A DNA stretch of 64,000 bases from Lunularia cruciata (GCA_948567375.1 OX419755.1:56053001-56117000), one strand, 5' to 3'; positions 52,214 through 63,920 are shown, counted from the first letter of the stretch. Made by a program: numbers and translations. Notes: a model not told the origin generated them from the sequence alone.

Positions 52214-54235
52214 ATGGGGAAACTTCCGGTTTTCTTTGGCAAGGATGGAGAAGATGTGGAGGCCTTTGTGAGAGACTTCAAGAGAGCTTGCATAGGAAAT
52301 AATGAGAGGAGGAAGAATGAGTGGGCCTCATTATTACCAGATTTCTTTGAGGATGCAGCACTTACATGGTATGAGTCAGAATACCAAAAGAGAGAGAGGA
52401 GAGAGAGGGAAGAGGAGTCTTGGGAGACTTTGACTTCAGCACTCATTGAGAACTTTCTTCCTGATGAGAGTTATGAGAGATCGATGAGTGAGGTTACATT
52501 TCTCAAGCAAGGAGATGGAGAGAAAGTGAGTGTCTATGTGGAAAGAGTGGAAAAGTTGGAGTCCAGATTTCGCATAGTGTTGAGGAAGGGTGGGGATGAT
52601 GTGGAGACTACAATGATTGGCATAGGGGCCATGCTCACCAAGAATTTTGTGGGAGGATTGAGACCACAAATAAGAAGCAAGGTGAGATATGAGAAAGCTT
52701 CTTCCAAGGTTGAAGCTATCAAGATTGCAATTCGTATGGGGGAGAGTTTGGAAGGGGATGAGAGTGATTTGGTGGTGAAGGAGGTTGTGCATCCTCCTCA
52801 AGGCTACAAGTATGGTGGAACTTTTGATACTTTGGTGACAAGGGTTGCACCACAAGTAGTAGTTGCTCCAGTTCTTGCACCTCCACCAAAAGATCCACTC
52901 CAAACCATCACAGAACAACTTGCGGATCTCAAGATCAATGTGGTGCAACTATGGGAGAAGAGAGAGGTGGATCAGAATGTAGGGAGAGGGCCTAGGAGTT
53001 ATGGAAACTATCCATATAGAGGAGGCCAACTAGCCAACAATTTTTATGATAGAAATTGTTTTGGTTGTGGAGGAAGAGGCCATATCCAAAGGAATTGCCC
53101 AAATTCCACTTACCATGGAGGAAGGGGTTATGAGGGAGGCAATAGAGTGAAAGAGGGAGGTAGTGAAACCCAAGTGGCTCCTAATCCCAACAAAGGTAAG
53201 GGGATAGCATCCATAGATGTGGTTGAGAGCAAGTATGAGAAGGGAGAGTGCTCAAACTCCAAGGGTCTTAATTTGGAGCTTTTGGCACAAGAGAAGAAGA
53301 GAGCTCGTTTTGCAGAGGATGTTCACTCTTCTCAAGGATTTACTTCAAGCAAGGATACTCCTATGTCTACTAGGAGCACTCGCACCTCAACACCATCAAC
53401 AACAAAGACTCCAAGGAAGAAGTTGGGGATGGAGGACTTCTTGATCTCAAAGCAACAATGGAACTACAATGTGTTGGAGGATGTTGGTAGTCACAAGGCT
53501 AACATCACAGTGGGCCAATTAATTGCTTTGAACCCTACCTTGAGAAAGGAGCTTAGAGGTGGTTTGAGTTCTACAAGGAGCAAGAAGAAGAAGAAGGCAA
53601 AAGTTCCAGTATCAATGGGGGTGGTGGATGCCAAGCCAGCACCATGGGAAGCTTGTGAATATGCCTCCAAGATTGATGTGAGAGTGAATGGTCACAACAT
53701 CAAGGATGCATTGGTTGATGGAGGATCAGTAGTGAATGCCATGTCAGAAAGGTTGATGAAGAAGTTGGGTATGATACCCTCAAGACCTTCAACATTTGTG
53801 GTGAGCATGGCAAACAAGCAACAAGTTCGACCAGTAGGGGTGATGGATAAGGTGGTAGTTTCAGTTATGGGAGTTCAAAATCTCATGACTTTCCAAGTCT
53901 TGAAGGATTCAAGCTATGACTTACTTCTTGGGAGGCCATGGTTGAGAGCAGCACGCACAACTGATCGATGGCACAAAGGGTACTTGAGGATTGGACCATC
54001 AACCCATAGAGTCACTGTTCCTGTGACTAACACCACCAACACTTCACATTCAGATACACCATCTTTTGATTATTGGGAATCAGATTCTGAAGAAGGAGCT
54101 TCAGGTGTGGACACAAGCATGGAAGAGGAGACTTCCACAGAGGAGGATGAATCTGAATCTGATTTAGATGTGTACTATGGATTTTGCACTATGGATTGTG
54201 TGCTATGGATTTTGCACCTAAGCCAAAGGTTTTGA
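52214..54235 (+). CDS. gag: Family-A gag-protease, copy 2, frame cut after protease
   Basis: The frame reads from MGKLPVFFGKDGED through the gag core, the zinc knuckle CFGCGGRGHIQRNC, the protease motif DGGSVVN and LLGRPWLRA. It then runs off frame at a local rearrangement (54174-54216), where ACTATGGATT is repeated three times in place of the CCCTTGTG of copy 1. The natural fusion to RT is therefore lost, and a 673-residue gag-protease with a short aberrant tail results. Gag and protease themselves appear complete. Confidence 0.85.
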   Translation: MGKLPVFFGKDGEDVEAFVRDFKRACIGNNERRKNEWASLLPDFFEDAALTWYESEYQKRERREREEESWETLTSALIENFLPDESYERSMSEVTFLKQGDGEKVSVYVERVEKLESRFRIVLRKGGDDVETTMIGIGAMLTKNFVGGLRPQIRSKVRYEKASSKVEAIKIAIRMGESLEGDESDLVVKEVVHPPQGYKYGGTFDTLVTRVAPQVVVAPVLAPPPKDPLQTITEQLADLKINVVQLWEKREVDQNVGRGPRSYGNYPYRGGQLANNFYDRNCFGCGGRGHIQRNCPNSTYHGGRGYEGGNRVKEGGSETQVAPNPNKGKGIASIDVVESKYEKGECSNSKGLNLELLAQEKKRARFAEDVHSSQGFTSSKDTPMSTRSTRTSTPSTTKTPRKKLGMEDFLISKQQWNYNVLEDVGSHKANITVGQLIALNPTLRKELRGGLSSTRSKKKKKAKVPVSMGVVDAKPAPWEACEYASKIDVRVNGHNIKDALVDGGSVVNAMSERLMKKLGMIPSRPSTFVVSMANKQQVRPVGVMDKVVVSVMGVQNLMTFQVLKDSSYDLLLGRPWLRAARTTDRWHKGYLRIGPSTHRVTVPVTNTTNTSHSDTPSFDYWESDSEEGASGVDTSMEEETSTEEDESESDLDVYYGFCTMDCVLWILHLSQRF

Positions 54236-57057
54236 AGGACTCAGATAAATCACCATTGACACTTGAGGAGGTAGAGAGAAGGTTATCTACCCTCAAGTAT
54301 GGCCCAAATGTTACCAAGGAGGAGAAGGTGAGATTTGAGGAGATTTTCCGCAAGTTCATCCATGTGTTTGCTTTTAGTTACAAGGATTTGAAGGAAGTCA
54401 CCTTGGAGGAGCACAAGATAGAGGTGGAGTCACATGCAAGACCAATCCGCCAAAAGCAACGTCGCATTAGCCCACCAATATCTTTGGTTGTGAAGGAGGA
54501 GATTGATAAGCTCAAGGAGGCTGGATTTATCTTTGAGGTGGAGAATTCAGAATGGGTGTCTCCAATTGTCATTGTGAAGAAAAAGAATGGCAAGCTTTGG
54601 GTATGTGTGGATTACAAGAAGCTCAATGCTGTTACCAAGAAGGACTACTACCCATTGCCATTCATTGATGAGATCTTGGAGGAGGTTGCAGGTCATGAGA
54701 GGTACAGTTTTGGAGATGGTTATAGTGGATATAACCAAATAAAGATTGCACCAGAGCATCAACAACTCACCACATTCACCACACCTTGGGGAACTTACGC
54801 TTTCAAGGTCATGCCTTTTGGGCTTTGCAATGCTCCAGCCACATTCCAACGGTTCATGAACAAGGTATTTGAACCTTTCATTGGGAAATTTGTGAGAGAT
54901 TTCATTGATGACTTTTGTGTCTATGGGAGCAAGGAGGAGCACTTTGAGCACCTAATCAAAGTCTTGCAATGCTTGGATGAGGCAAATGCATCACTCAACC
55001 CAGAGAAGTGCATTTTTGGATGTGAAGAAGGTCTACTTTTGGGGCATATCATCTCCAAGGATGGAATAGCAGTTGATCCTGGGAAGGTGAGGAAAATCTC
55101 AGACCTTCCATTCCCTTCAAGCTTGACAAAGTTACGCCAATTCTTGGGGATGGTTGGGTACTATAGGAGGTTCATCTTCTCATTTTCCAACAAGGCTTAT
55201 GCATTGACCATCTACATGAAGAAGGGTGTAGATTACATGGTGATTTTGGAAGACAAGGAGGCTCTCAAAGCTTTTGAGGAGCTCAAGCAATCCCTTGTTG
55301 TAGCTCCAATTCTTGCTAAACCTGATTGGAGTAAACCTTTCATCCTCTACACCGATGCTTCTAAAGTAGCTATAGGATGCACTCTTAGTCAATTAGACCA
55401 AGATGTGCATGATCATCCTATAGCTTATGCTAGTAGGCAGATGGTTTCAGCAGAGAAGAACTACTCTGTCATGGAGAGAGAAGGGTTGGCAGTGATCTTT
55501 GGTTTCAAGAAGTTTAGACACTACTTGATTGGAGGGAAAGCCACCATTGTCATGGATCACAAGGCTTTGAAGTACATCTTCAACAAGCCTAATGTTGAAG
55601 GGAGACTAGCAAGGTGGATGATACTCTTGTCTGAGTATGACTACACCATTGAAGATAGGCCAGGAAAGAAACATGCAAATGCTAATTTATTATCTAGAGC
55701 CTATGATCATGATGGAGATGAGCCAGTGGATGATTCCTTCCCGGATGAGGAGCTCATGACAATCTCAGTCACTCAAGAGGTTCCAATGGAGTACAAGGAG
55801 ATTGTGGATTTTGTGACAAAAGGTAACTATCCAGAAGGGATGCATGCTAGGGAGAGGAAGGCCCTTGCAGCAAGATCTAGACCTTACACAATGGTGGAGG
55901 ATATTCTTTTTCACCAAGGAGCAGATGGTCTACTTCGAAGAGCAGTGGGTAAGGAAGAGTCTATCCTACTCATAAAGGAGTTTCATGAAGGTTTAGTATG
56001 TGGAGGACACTTTGCAGGAAAGGTGACTGCTTTCAAGATTCTAGATGCAGGTTACCATTAGAGAGGGATTTTCAAGGATTGTCTTGATTATTGCAAAACT
56101 TGTCATGTTTGTCAAGCTTTTGCTAGAAAGTCTACATCCACTCCACCACTTAGATCAATTCCATTGCTAGGACCTTTTGAGAAGTGGAGAATTGATTTTG
56201 TAGGTCCTCTCAATAGAACCCCAAGGAACAATCGGTACATTGTGGTAGTTACTGATTACCTTACCAAGTGGGTTGAGGCTAGACCATTGAGGGACAAGAA
56301 TGAAGATGAAGTGGATAGATTTCTTAATGAACGCATTATCACTAGGTTTGGATCCCCTTTGGAGTTGGTTTCTGATAGAGGAGGAGAGTTTACAGGAAGC
56401 ATTACTACAGCCATGCTACGACATTTCTCTATCACACATAGAGTAACTACATCCTATAAGCCAAATTCCAATGGCTTGGCAGAGAGAACCAATCAGACCT
56501 TGTGCATGATGTTGGCCAAAGATGCAGAAATGGAGGGGGCTAAACATCATTGGGACAAGAGGATTCATGCAGTTTTGTGGGAGTATAGGACAACCATGAA
56601 AACTTCCACTGGATATTCTCCATTTCAATTGGTATATGGTATTGAGTCTACCTTACCTATTCACTTTGATCTTCCTACCTTCCAAAGCATTCATAGGAGA
56701 TTGAAGAAAGCACAAGGAGGTGATGCAGAGAAGTCAAGGAAGGATCAACTCATGGAGTTGGAAGAGGCAAGAGCAGTTGCTATGGTTCGAGTGGAGCAAG
56801 CCCAAAGGAAACAAAAGGAGAGCTATGATAAGAGGCAAGACAAGAAGAAGGTGGAGCCTTTCAAAGAAGGTGATTGGGTAATGTTGTTTGATTCCATTCG
56901 ATTCAAGAGAGTGCAAAAGAAGTTTTTGCCTAAGTACTTTGGACCTTTCATAGTAGAGAAGGTGTGGGGCAATTACACCTATGATCTCAAGGAGTTGGGA
57001 GGAAGATACTTTGATAGGATTAACCATGATAAGTTGAAGATGTACCATAGAAGGTAG
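54184..57057 (+). pseudogene. pol: Family-A RT-RNase H-integrase, copy 2, nonsense in integrase
   Basis: It is in frame from CAMDFAPKPKVLKD through RT (FIDDFCVYGS), RNase H (YTDASKVAIG, MDHKALKYIF where copy 1 has TDHK) and the integrase zinc region to TAG 56059-56061, where copy 1 has Trp (DAGYHWRGIF). After the stop the same frame carries the core, with WRIDFVGPL replacing WGIDFVGPL, SDRGGEF and LAERTNQ, and ends KLKMYHRR. It has the nine residues missing in copy 1. Non-functional as a polyprotein. Confidence 0.85.
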
Positions 57058-57105
57058 AGAGACCTTCACTTTGAGGAAAAAGTGAAAACTTAGTCCGGGG
57101 GTAAA

Positions 57106-57783
57106 TGTAACACCCATTTGTGCATGTGTGTGGTATTGTGATATTTAGCTTGGTATAACAAGTACTTAAGAGATATTATTTATATAGAGATAAAGGATGG
57201 TTCTATATTAGTCATGGTTAGCTAAAGTTAGTCATAGCTAAGATAGATGGGACCTTACTTTAGAGGAAGTAGAAAAGATGAGCACCACTATTTTGGATTT
57301 TAGTGTGTTGACTTGGTATTATTCCTAGGTGTTTGGCTTTGGGGAAAGAGTTGAGAACTCTTGGGCCCGCAAGCCTTTTGTTTTGGATTCTTCTTTAGTC
57401 CAAGGATAGCCCATGTGAAGGAATCCTTGCTTTAGTGGTTGGGTCAAGATAAGGGGAATATGCCCATGTGAATGGATATTCCTTTCTACTTTTTGACTTT
57501 ACTTGACTTTTAGTCTAGTAACTTAAGTTACTACGGTAATTAGTAACTTTGGTACGTAACTATTTCACAAGTATATAAACAAGGGGTGAGGAGGTACTCA
57601 TCATCCTTTCATTTGCAACTATCTCTCTCTCATTGAGTTCTCTAGTGAGCAATGTCTTGAGTCTTGGAGTGTTAGCCTTGGAGGAGTATGATGGAGTTGG
57701 GGTTCCTTGCCTTCTTAGTCCATGGTGCGCTACCATAATAGCCATCAGAGGTTCATCCTGAGTGAGAGACAGGCCGGCTCACA
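57106..57783 (+). repeat. 3' LTR of family-A copy 2
   Basis: Preceded by the polypurine tract AGTCCGGGGGTAAA (57092-57105). 678 bp, and no mismatch to 49968-50645 was noticed by eye. Confidence 0.92.
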
Positions 57784-58650
57784 GACCTGAATGTCATAGC
57801 GAGGGAAAGACAAGTAGCGGAGTATGAAATCTTGAAGCAATAGTTTGCTGATTCGAGATTAGAAATTATCCATGCTATGGCAAGAGTAGCAAAAAAGAGC
57901 AAGAGCTAGATAGAGTGATGGAGAGTGTGGAGGAGAAGAAGCAGCTCTGGCAAAGAGAGTTGACAGTGAGATATAAAGAGGAAGAAAGGTTGAGAGAGTT
58001 ACTTTGCAATTAGGAGGAGAATATTGTGTAGAAGGAGAAGGAGAAGGAAATTGTGGAAGCCGAGTTTGAAGCGGAATTGGCAATGTATAGAGAAGATTGG
58101 CTTGCAGATCGAGAACAGGAAAGAAAAATGAGATTGGAGCCATTGAAGGAGATCATGATCAAGATGAACGCGATGCTGAGTACAAAGGCCAGCGTGCGCA
58201 TTGAAGAAACGAGACTGCACAAGTTCAAGTTGTTGGTGCAGGAGATGAGGAGGAGAAATGCGAAGGATAAAGATTTGAACGTGTTGTTGTTCAGTCTCCA
58301 AACTCGTGTAGATAGGAAGATATTGGAGGTAGAAGACAATATCACAATTAGATTAGACTTAGTGAAATTAGAGATAGATATTTTTGGAAGGATGTTAGAG
58401 CAAAACCCGAAGTAGATAACATAGGAGTGCAGATGTCTTTGGAGTTACCATTGGAGACATTGGAGAAGAGTGGGTCGGGAGATAAGGAGTTAGATAGATT
58501 ACCCACTAGTGGAATTGCAGATAAGGAAAGAGAAGTGTTATAATTGGTAGAAGAGTTAGGAGTTATGAAACCCAAAGTAGAGTAGTAGTAAGTGAAGTTA
58601 CTTCGGGATCGGGTTTGAAAGCCAAGGAAGAAGTAGACATCGGATCGGAT
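57784..58650 (+). pseudogene. LTR-borne protein of family B, coiled-coil part after copy 2
   Basis: It continues the frame cut at 49967: DLNVIARERQVAEYEIL follows directly on the left-hand KEELL. A 120-codon open stretch at 58053-58415 holds EAEFEAELAMYREDWLADRE, MNAMLSTKASVRIEETRL and VEDNITIRLDLVKLE, closely matching 10307-10672. The heptad-rich composition implies a long coiled coil. The tail (LETLEKSGSGDK) follows in another frame. Confidence 0.6.
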
Positions 58651-59445
58651 TAAAAACAATTTAGATATTTGAAGAGGCAGATACAAAGGGTTGCATTGTA
58701 AGTTTGGATCTACAGGTAGAAGAGTTGTAAGGAAACGGTATAGTTGTTAGAACTGTCATTTGCTTCACTATTTAAGAGTGACATTTGCAAGAAAATGTTG
58801 TTCAGTGCTCATTATTTTTGAGAATAGATAAAGCAAAGTATTTGTGAAACAGTGTTGTTGCTTGAGCTTGATTCCAACTATCAATTTTGTGCTTGTGTTT
58901 GTGAGTGTGTGGAGAAATTCAAAGTGCAAGTTAGTGTGCTTGTTGGATGTTGGATTCCACAGCCTTGATCTTCATTTTGTGTGTTTGATCCTGAGTGAAG
59001 TGCAATCAAAGCAATGCCTTGACAGATTTGAGAGGAATTGTAGTGTTGGTAATATTTTGCATTTGTGAGTGCAGTGCAAAGTTGATGGGAAACAATTTTG
59101 ATCAAGGAAGTTGTGCCTTCAGTGGAGGGGTGGAACACAATTTTGAGGCAAAGTAGTTTTGCAATGAAGTGCCATTTTTGGGAGAGCCTAAATCATCACA
59201 ATCAAGATTGTTTGGAAAGATTTGATGGAGTTGTGTTTAAGAAGTGTAATTCGTGACAAGAATACAAATCAATGCTTGTTACTCTCTTTTGGGTAAGGTT
59301 TCTACCTGAGAGATTAAAGATGCAACCAAGAAGAACTACATCGTGACATTTGACTTTGTATTTGACCAATTCTGAATCATATCTTTGCAGGAACAAACTT
59401 TACTTACCTGATTACCGCAAAAGTGATATTTGCCGGGTTGTCCCA

Positions 59446-59687
59446 TTCTAGAAACTAAGAGATTGAGTAGTTTATATACCAAGGAAAGGGCTAGCTTAGC
59501 TTGCACTCCAAGAAAAGTATCTTCTAAAGGAAAACTTCTTTGGAAGTTTTCTTGGGAGTCTTGTACTTAGTTTACCTATAAGTACCTAACCATGTACTTC
59601 GTCCAAGCATCTAGAATTTCCCTCAATTGAAAGTTCTTAGTTTGATCTTCTATTCTCTTACTTCTCTCCTTGGTCTATTACACTTGT
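59446..59687 (+). repeat. Right part of the family-C LTR split by the B solo LTR
   Basis: This is the reverse complement of the LTRs at 4472 and 6503 (CTCTCCTTGGTCTATTACA at the end), with the left part at about 45890-45956. It acts as the 3' LTR of the plus-strand C3 element. Confidence 0.6.
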
Positions 59688-59914
59688 ACTTCACTTACCT
59701 ATGAATACCATAGCCAACTATGGTATTTTGTGTTATGACAACCTAATCTTTACCTTGACCTTCATACAACTTCATTACACATGGTGTTGTGTTATGGTTT
59801 GCTTGGAGAGTGAAAAGGTAATTTAGTGTTGTTTATTTATGTAATGTTGAATTAGATTATATGAAAGATCCTATGGTTGAACCATCTCTATATGGTTATT
59901 ATGGTAGCGTTATC
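59688..59914. other. Unassigned
   Basis: No frame or repeat is recognised between the family-C LTR end and the tandem duplication. Confidence 0.4.
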
Positions 59915-60465
59915 ATATTATGGTTTGCATAGCCATGGAAATGTAAATGAGCAAAGTTTATCTTAACATTAGTGGAGTAAGTTGTATGATAGATCCCACG
60001 GTTAGGTTGTTGCCATGTGAGCAATCTATGTACATGTATACAATTGGTCACATGGATTATGGTCTTGTCTTCTTTGAGATCTCTTATGTATATAGGTGGT
60101 GGAGAGTTGAAAGGAAGGTGTGTTTTAGTGGGAGGAGTCTTGAGTAGGAAGAGGATGTTGAGAGTGAGAGTTGTAGCAGAGTGTTGTTGTGTTGTGGTTT
60201 GCATAGCCGTACAAAAGTAACTTATTGTGTTTATCCCTACATTAGTGGAGTAGGTGGTATGATAGATCTAACGGATGAGATGTTGCCATGTGAGCAATCT
60301 ATGTATATATATGTGATTGGTCACGTTGGTTACAATCTTATCATGTTTGGGTGCTCTAATATATATATAGGTGAGGGAGAATGGAAAGAAGGAAGAGGGA
60401 GTCGAGGAGTCTTGAGGAGGAGGAGGACATTGGGAGTGAGAGTTGCAGCAGAGTGCGAGTGTTAG
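59915..60465. repeat. 274-bp tandem duplication
   Basis: GCATAGCC at 59927 and 60201 begin two units that share ATTAGTGGAGTA, GATAGATC, TTGCCATGTGAGCAATCTATGT, ATTGGTCAC, a TATATA stretch and GAGTGAGAGTTG(T/C)AGCAGAGTG. Units differ at many positions, so the duplication is old. Confidence 0.8.
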
Positions 60466-60862
60466 AGCATCAAAGGAGGCATTTGAGCATGAGATGTCCC
60501 ATGCTCTTGATCTGCCACTCCTGAACCCTTTTCTCATCAAAATTCAGATCTTCCACCATGACAGCTTACGGGATTGAATGGTGGAACATTTTGGGGTGGT
60601 ATTCATGGAGTTGGTGATGGGAAACCCGGATCCTATTGTCCTTCCGGTGCTTACTTATAGACATGTTCAAGAACTGAAAACCTATGTGCTTCTATAGTTG
60701 GAGAATGCCTGAATTTTTGCTCATAAGCTTCAAGGTGGAGTTGTGGGGTCCATTTGTCAAAAAGAGAAGAAACAAAAGGACAAATTTCCAAAAGATTGGG
60801 TCCAAGAGAAGGAGTCTAAAGTTTTCAACCATTGGGGGAGTTTGAGGAGTGCATTTGAGGAG
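60440..60862 (+). pseudogene. Coding-like stretch with three stops, unidentified
   Basis: One frame of about 140 codons reads protein-like on both sides of three stops (TGA near 60575, TAG near 60697, TGA near 60711). Examples are SHALDLPLLNPFLIKIQI, HFGVVFMELVMGNPDPIV and AHKLQGGVVGSICQKEKKQ. All three stops could be C-to-T or G-to-A changes of Arg, Gln or Trp codons. No domain is recognised. It might be part of another decayed retroelement or a host pseudogene. Confidence 0.3.
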
Positions 60863-62116
60863 TAAAGACAATGGTTGGAGAGAAGAGCTGACAGCTTGCA
60901 AGCTAAAGACTGAAATCAGACCATTTGAGTAGATTTTGAGAGGGATATCATCAATTGAGTCAAAGGGGTTAGAATTCATACCTAGGAACACAAAGTAGGC
61001 AATTGGGAGAGCTTCTTGATACATTTTCATAATCTGTTAGTGGGGTTAGAGAGAAGAAAAAGTTATTATAGCTTTGACCACAAGAAATTCTAGTTTTGGA
61101 TCAATCTCAAATCAGATCTGATAGATTGAATTTGAAGCTTTTGAGATGTAAGGTGTTGGAGAAGAATTGATGATCAGGTTTGGAGTTTTGGTCACTCCCC
61201 AAGTTGTGGTTTGAGATACCCTATGAAAATTTTCAGTCTTGTTTTTGGTAAGGGTTTCACCTTTGTGCAAAGGTTTAATGTGAATTCTTGAAATACAGAA
61301 TTCAAGGTCTTGGATCAAGTATACTTGGGTCTATAGAGCTCACAAGTTAGCCCAACTCAGAAATTGATCCACATCTAGAGACCGGAATTGGATTAGGCTA
61401 CAAAAATTTGCTGGATTTTAGACAAGGACACAACCAAATACTGGGAAAAATTTGATTAGCTCTAGATCTATGGAGAGTGAAATCTGATGCAAAACATTCC
61501 ATTGCAAATACTGTCATAAGCTCGGTAGAGTAGTTTTATCTTCCATCTTAATTGGATGTCAATTCTCCTATCTTGTGACTATGATTGAGGGTTTCAAATT
61601 GCTAGAGTGTTTGTAAAGATCAAATGTAAGTTTGAATCAAAAATCTGGGAAGAAGTTGCCAAGAACCAAGAGCAAACCCTAAAAGATGGGTTTCAAAATT
61701 AGGGTGAAAGTTCCAAAAAACCTAGCCAAGTTTGAGAGGTTGTCAAGGGAGCTATATTGACCTAATTGAGACCTATTTATGTCATTGGAAAGCTTATCTC
61801 ATAGGCTTTCCCTTAAATCTTAGAACTTTTTAATCGAAGCTATAGGAAAAAAGTTATGTTTGTATAAGTTGTGCATAGTTTTCCCTATCAAGAAGACATA
61901 AGAATACTCCACTTGGAGTAGAAATTTGTTGAAATCTAAAGTTCAAATTGGATGAGACTTGGAGTACAGGTTGAAATGAGCTTGATGATAGAGCAAGAAG
62001 GCTCTGAAGCTCTTTTTTGACAAAAAGCACAAAGAGTTGTTGCCACATTCTTGTGATTGGATTGTCTCTATGCTTGCATGTCTATTTGTACACCCAGTTG
62101 GCTTGGATTAGTGTGC
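60863..62116. other. Unassigned sequence between a decayed frame and family-A copy 3
   Basis: No open frame above background, no terminal repeats and no RNA gene were seen. Confidence 0.4.
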
Positions 62117-62807
62117 TGTGAGCCGGCCTGTCTCTCACTTAAGATGAACCTCTGATGGCTATTATGGTAGCGCACCATGGCCTAAGAAGGCAAGGAACCC
62201 CAACTCCATCATATTCCTCCAAGGCTAACACTCCAAGACTCAAGACATTGCTCACCAGAGAACTCAATAGGAGAGAGATAGTTGTGAATGAAAGGATGAT
62301 GAGTACCTCCTCATCCCTTGTTTATATACTTGTGAAATAGTTACGCACCAAAGTTACTAATTACTGGGGTAACTTAAGTTACTAGGCTAAAAGTCAAGTA
62401 AAGTCAAAAAGTAGAAAGGAATATCCATTCACATGGCATATTTCCCTAAGCATGTGGTCTTATCTTGACCCAACCACTAAGTCAAGGATTCCTTCACATG
62501 GGCTATCCTTGGACTAAAGAAGAATCCAAAACAAAAAGGCTTGCGGGCCCAAGAGTTCTCAACTCTTTCCTCAAAGCTAAACACCTAGGAATCATACCAA
62601 GTCAACACACTAAAATCCAAAATAGTGGTGCTTATCTTTTCTACTTCCTCTAAAGTAAGGTCCCCTCTATCTTAGCTATGACTAACTTTAGCTAATCATG
62701 ACTACTGTTGAATCATCCTTTATCTCTATATAAATGATATCTCTCAAGTACTTGTAATACCAAGCTAAATATCATAATACCACACACATGCATAAATAGG
62801 TGTTACA
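62117..62807 (-). repeat. 3' LTR of family-A copy 3 (691 bp)
   Basis: TGTGAGCCGG at the left and GGTGTTACA at the right. It shares a short segment near 62450 (AGCATGTGGTCT) with the old copy's LTRs that the young copies lack, so it belongs to an intermediate lineage. Confidence 0.88.
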
Positions 62808-62855
62808 TTTACCCTCAGACTAAGTTTTCACTTTGTCCTCAAAGTGAAGGTCTTT

Positions 62856-63920
62856 CTACCTTCTATGATACATCTTCAACTTATCATGGTTAATCCTATC
62901 AAAGTGTCTTCCTCCCAACTCCTTGAGATCATAGGTGTAATTGCCCCACACCTTCTCCACTATGAAAGGTCCAAAGTACTTAGGCAAAAACTTCTTTTGC
63001 ACTCTCTTGAATCGAATGGAATCAAACAACATTACCAATCACCTTCTTTCAAAGGCTTGACCTTCTTTTTGCCCTGCCTCTTGTCATAGCTCTCCTTTTG
63101 CTTCCTTTGGGCTTGCTCCACTTGAACCATAGCAACTGCTCTTGCCTGTTCCAACTCCATGAGTTGATCCTTCCTTGACTTCTCTGCATCAGCCCCCTTG
63201 TGCTTTCTTCAATCTCCTATGAATGCTTTGGAAGGTAGGAAGATCAAGATGAATAGGTAAGGTAGACTCAATACCATATACCAATTGAAATGGAGAATAT
63301 CCAATGGAAGTCTTCATGGTTGTCCTATACTCCCACAAAACTGCATGAATCCTCTTGTCCCAATGATGTTTAGCCCCCACCATTTTTGCATCTTTGGCCA
63401 ATATCATGCACAAGGTCTGATTGGTTCTCTTTGCCAAGCCATTGGAATTTGGCTTATAGGATTTAGTTACTCTATGTGTGATAGAGAAATGTCATAGCAT
63501 AGCTATAGTGATGCTTCTTGTAAACTCTCCTCCTCTATCAAAAACCAACTCCAAAGGGCAAACCTAGTGATAATGCGTTCATAAAGAAATCTCCCAACTT
63601 CATCTTCATTCTTGTCCCTCAATGGTCTAGCCTCAACCCACTTAGTAAGGTAATTAGTAACTACCACAATGTACTGATTGTTCCTTGGGGTTCTATTGAG
63701 AGGAAAATACAAAATCAATTGGAGTGGAAGTAGATTTTCTAGCAAAAGCTTGACAAACATAACAAGTTTTGTAATAATCAAGACAATCCTTGAAAATCCC
63801 TCTCCAATGGTAACCTGCATCTAGAATCTTGAAAGCAGTCACCTTTCCTGCAAAGTGTCCTCCAGACACTAAACCTTCATGAAACTCCTTTATGAGTAAG
63901 ATAGACTCTTCCTTACCCAC
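62856..63920 (-). pseudogene. Family-A integrase remnant of copy 3
   Basis: Minus-strand pieces KVWGNYTYDLKELGG, KHHWDKRIHAVLWEYRT, WVEARPLRDKNEDEV and DAGYHWRGIFKDCLDY are in three frames. A deletion of about 45-50 bp near 63705 removes most of the segment before the first catalytic Asp, and single-base shifts occur near 63036, 63190 and 63560. Confidence 0.8.

Larger units (their letters stand above)
49968..57783 (+). mobile_element. Family-A copy 2, young but with broken pol, 7.82 kb
   Basis: 678-bp LTRs with no difference noticed by eye flank the primer site, leader ORF, ORF1 and a gag-pol with two lesions. It is nested in the coiled-coil part of the family-B LTR frame. The flank is GACC on both sides (4 bp; AGACC if the terminal A is shared). 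It is a near-identical inverted partner of copy 1, 8.0 kb away. Confidence 0.92.
45957..59445 (+). mobile_element. Family-B solo LTR (about 3.75 kb) carrying two nested insertions
   Basis: It starts TGTGGTACCCACA and ends GGGTTGTCCCA (one change from TCACA), with a perfect target duplication TTCTA (45952-45956 and 59446-59450). Pieces 45957-46243, 48166-49967 and 57784-59445 sum to about 3.75 kb, close to the 3.79-kb minus-strand solo LTR. No gag or pol of family B lies inside. It landed in the 3' LTR of C3, whose remainder is at 59446-59687. Confidence 0.88.
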
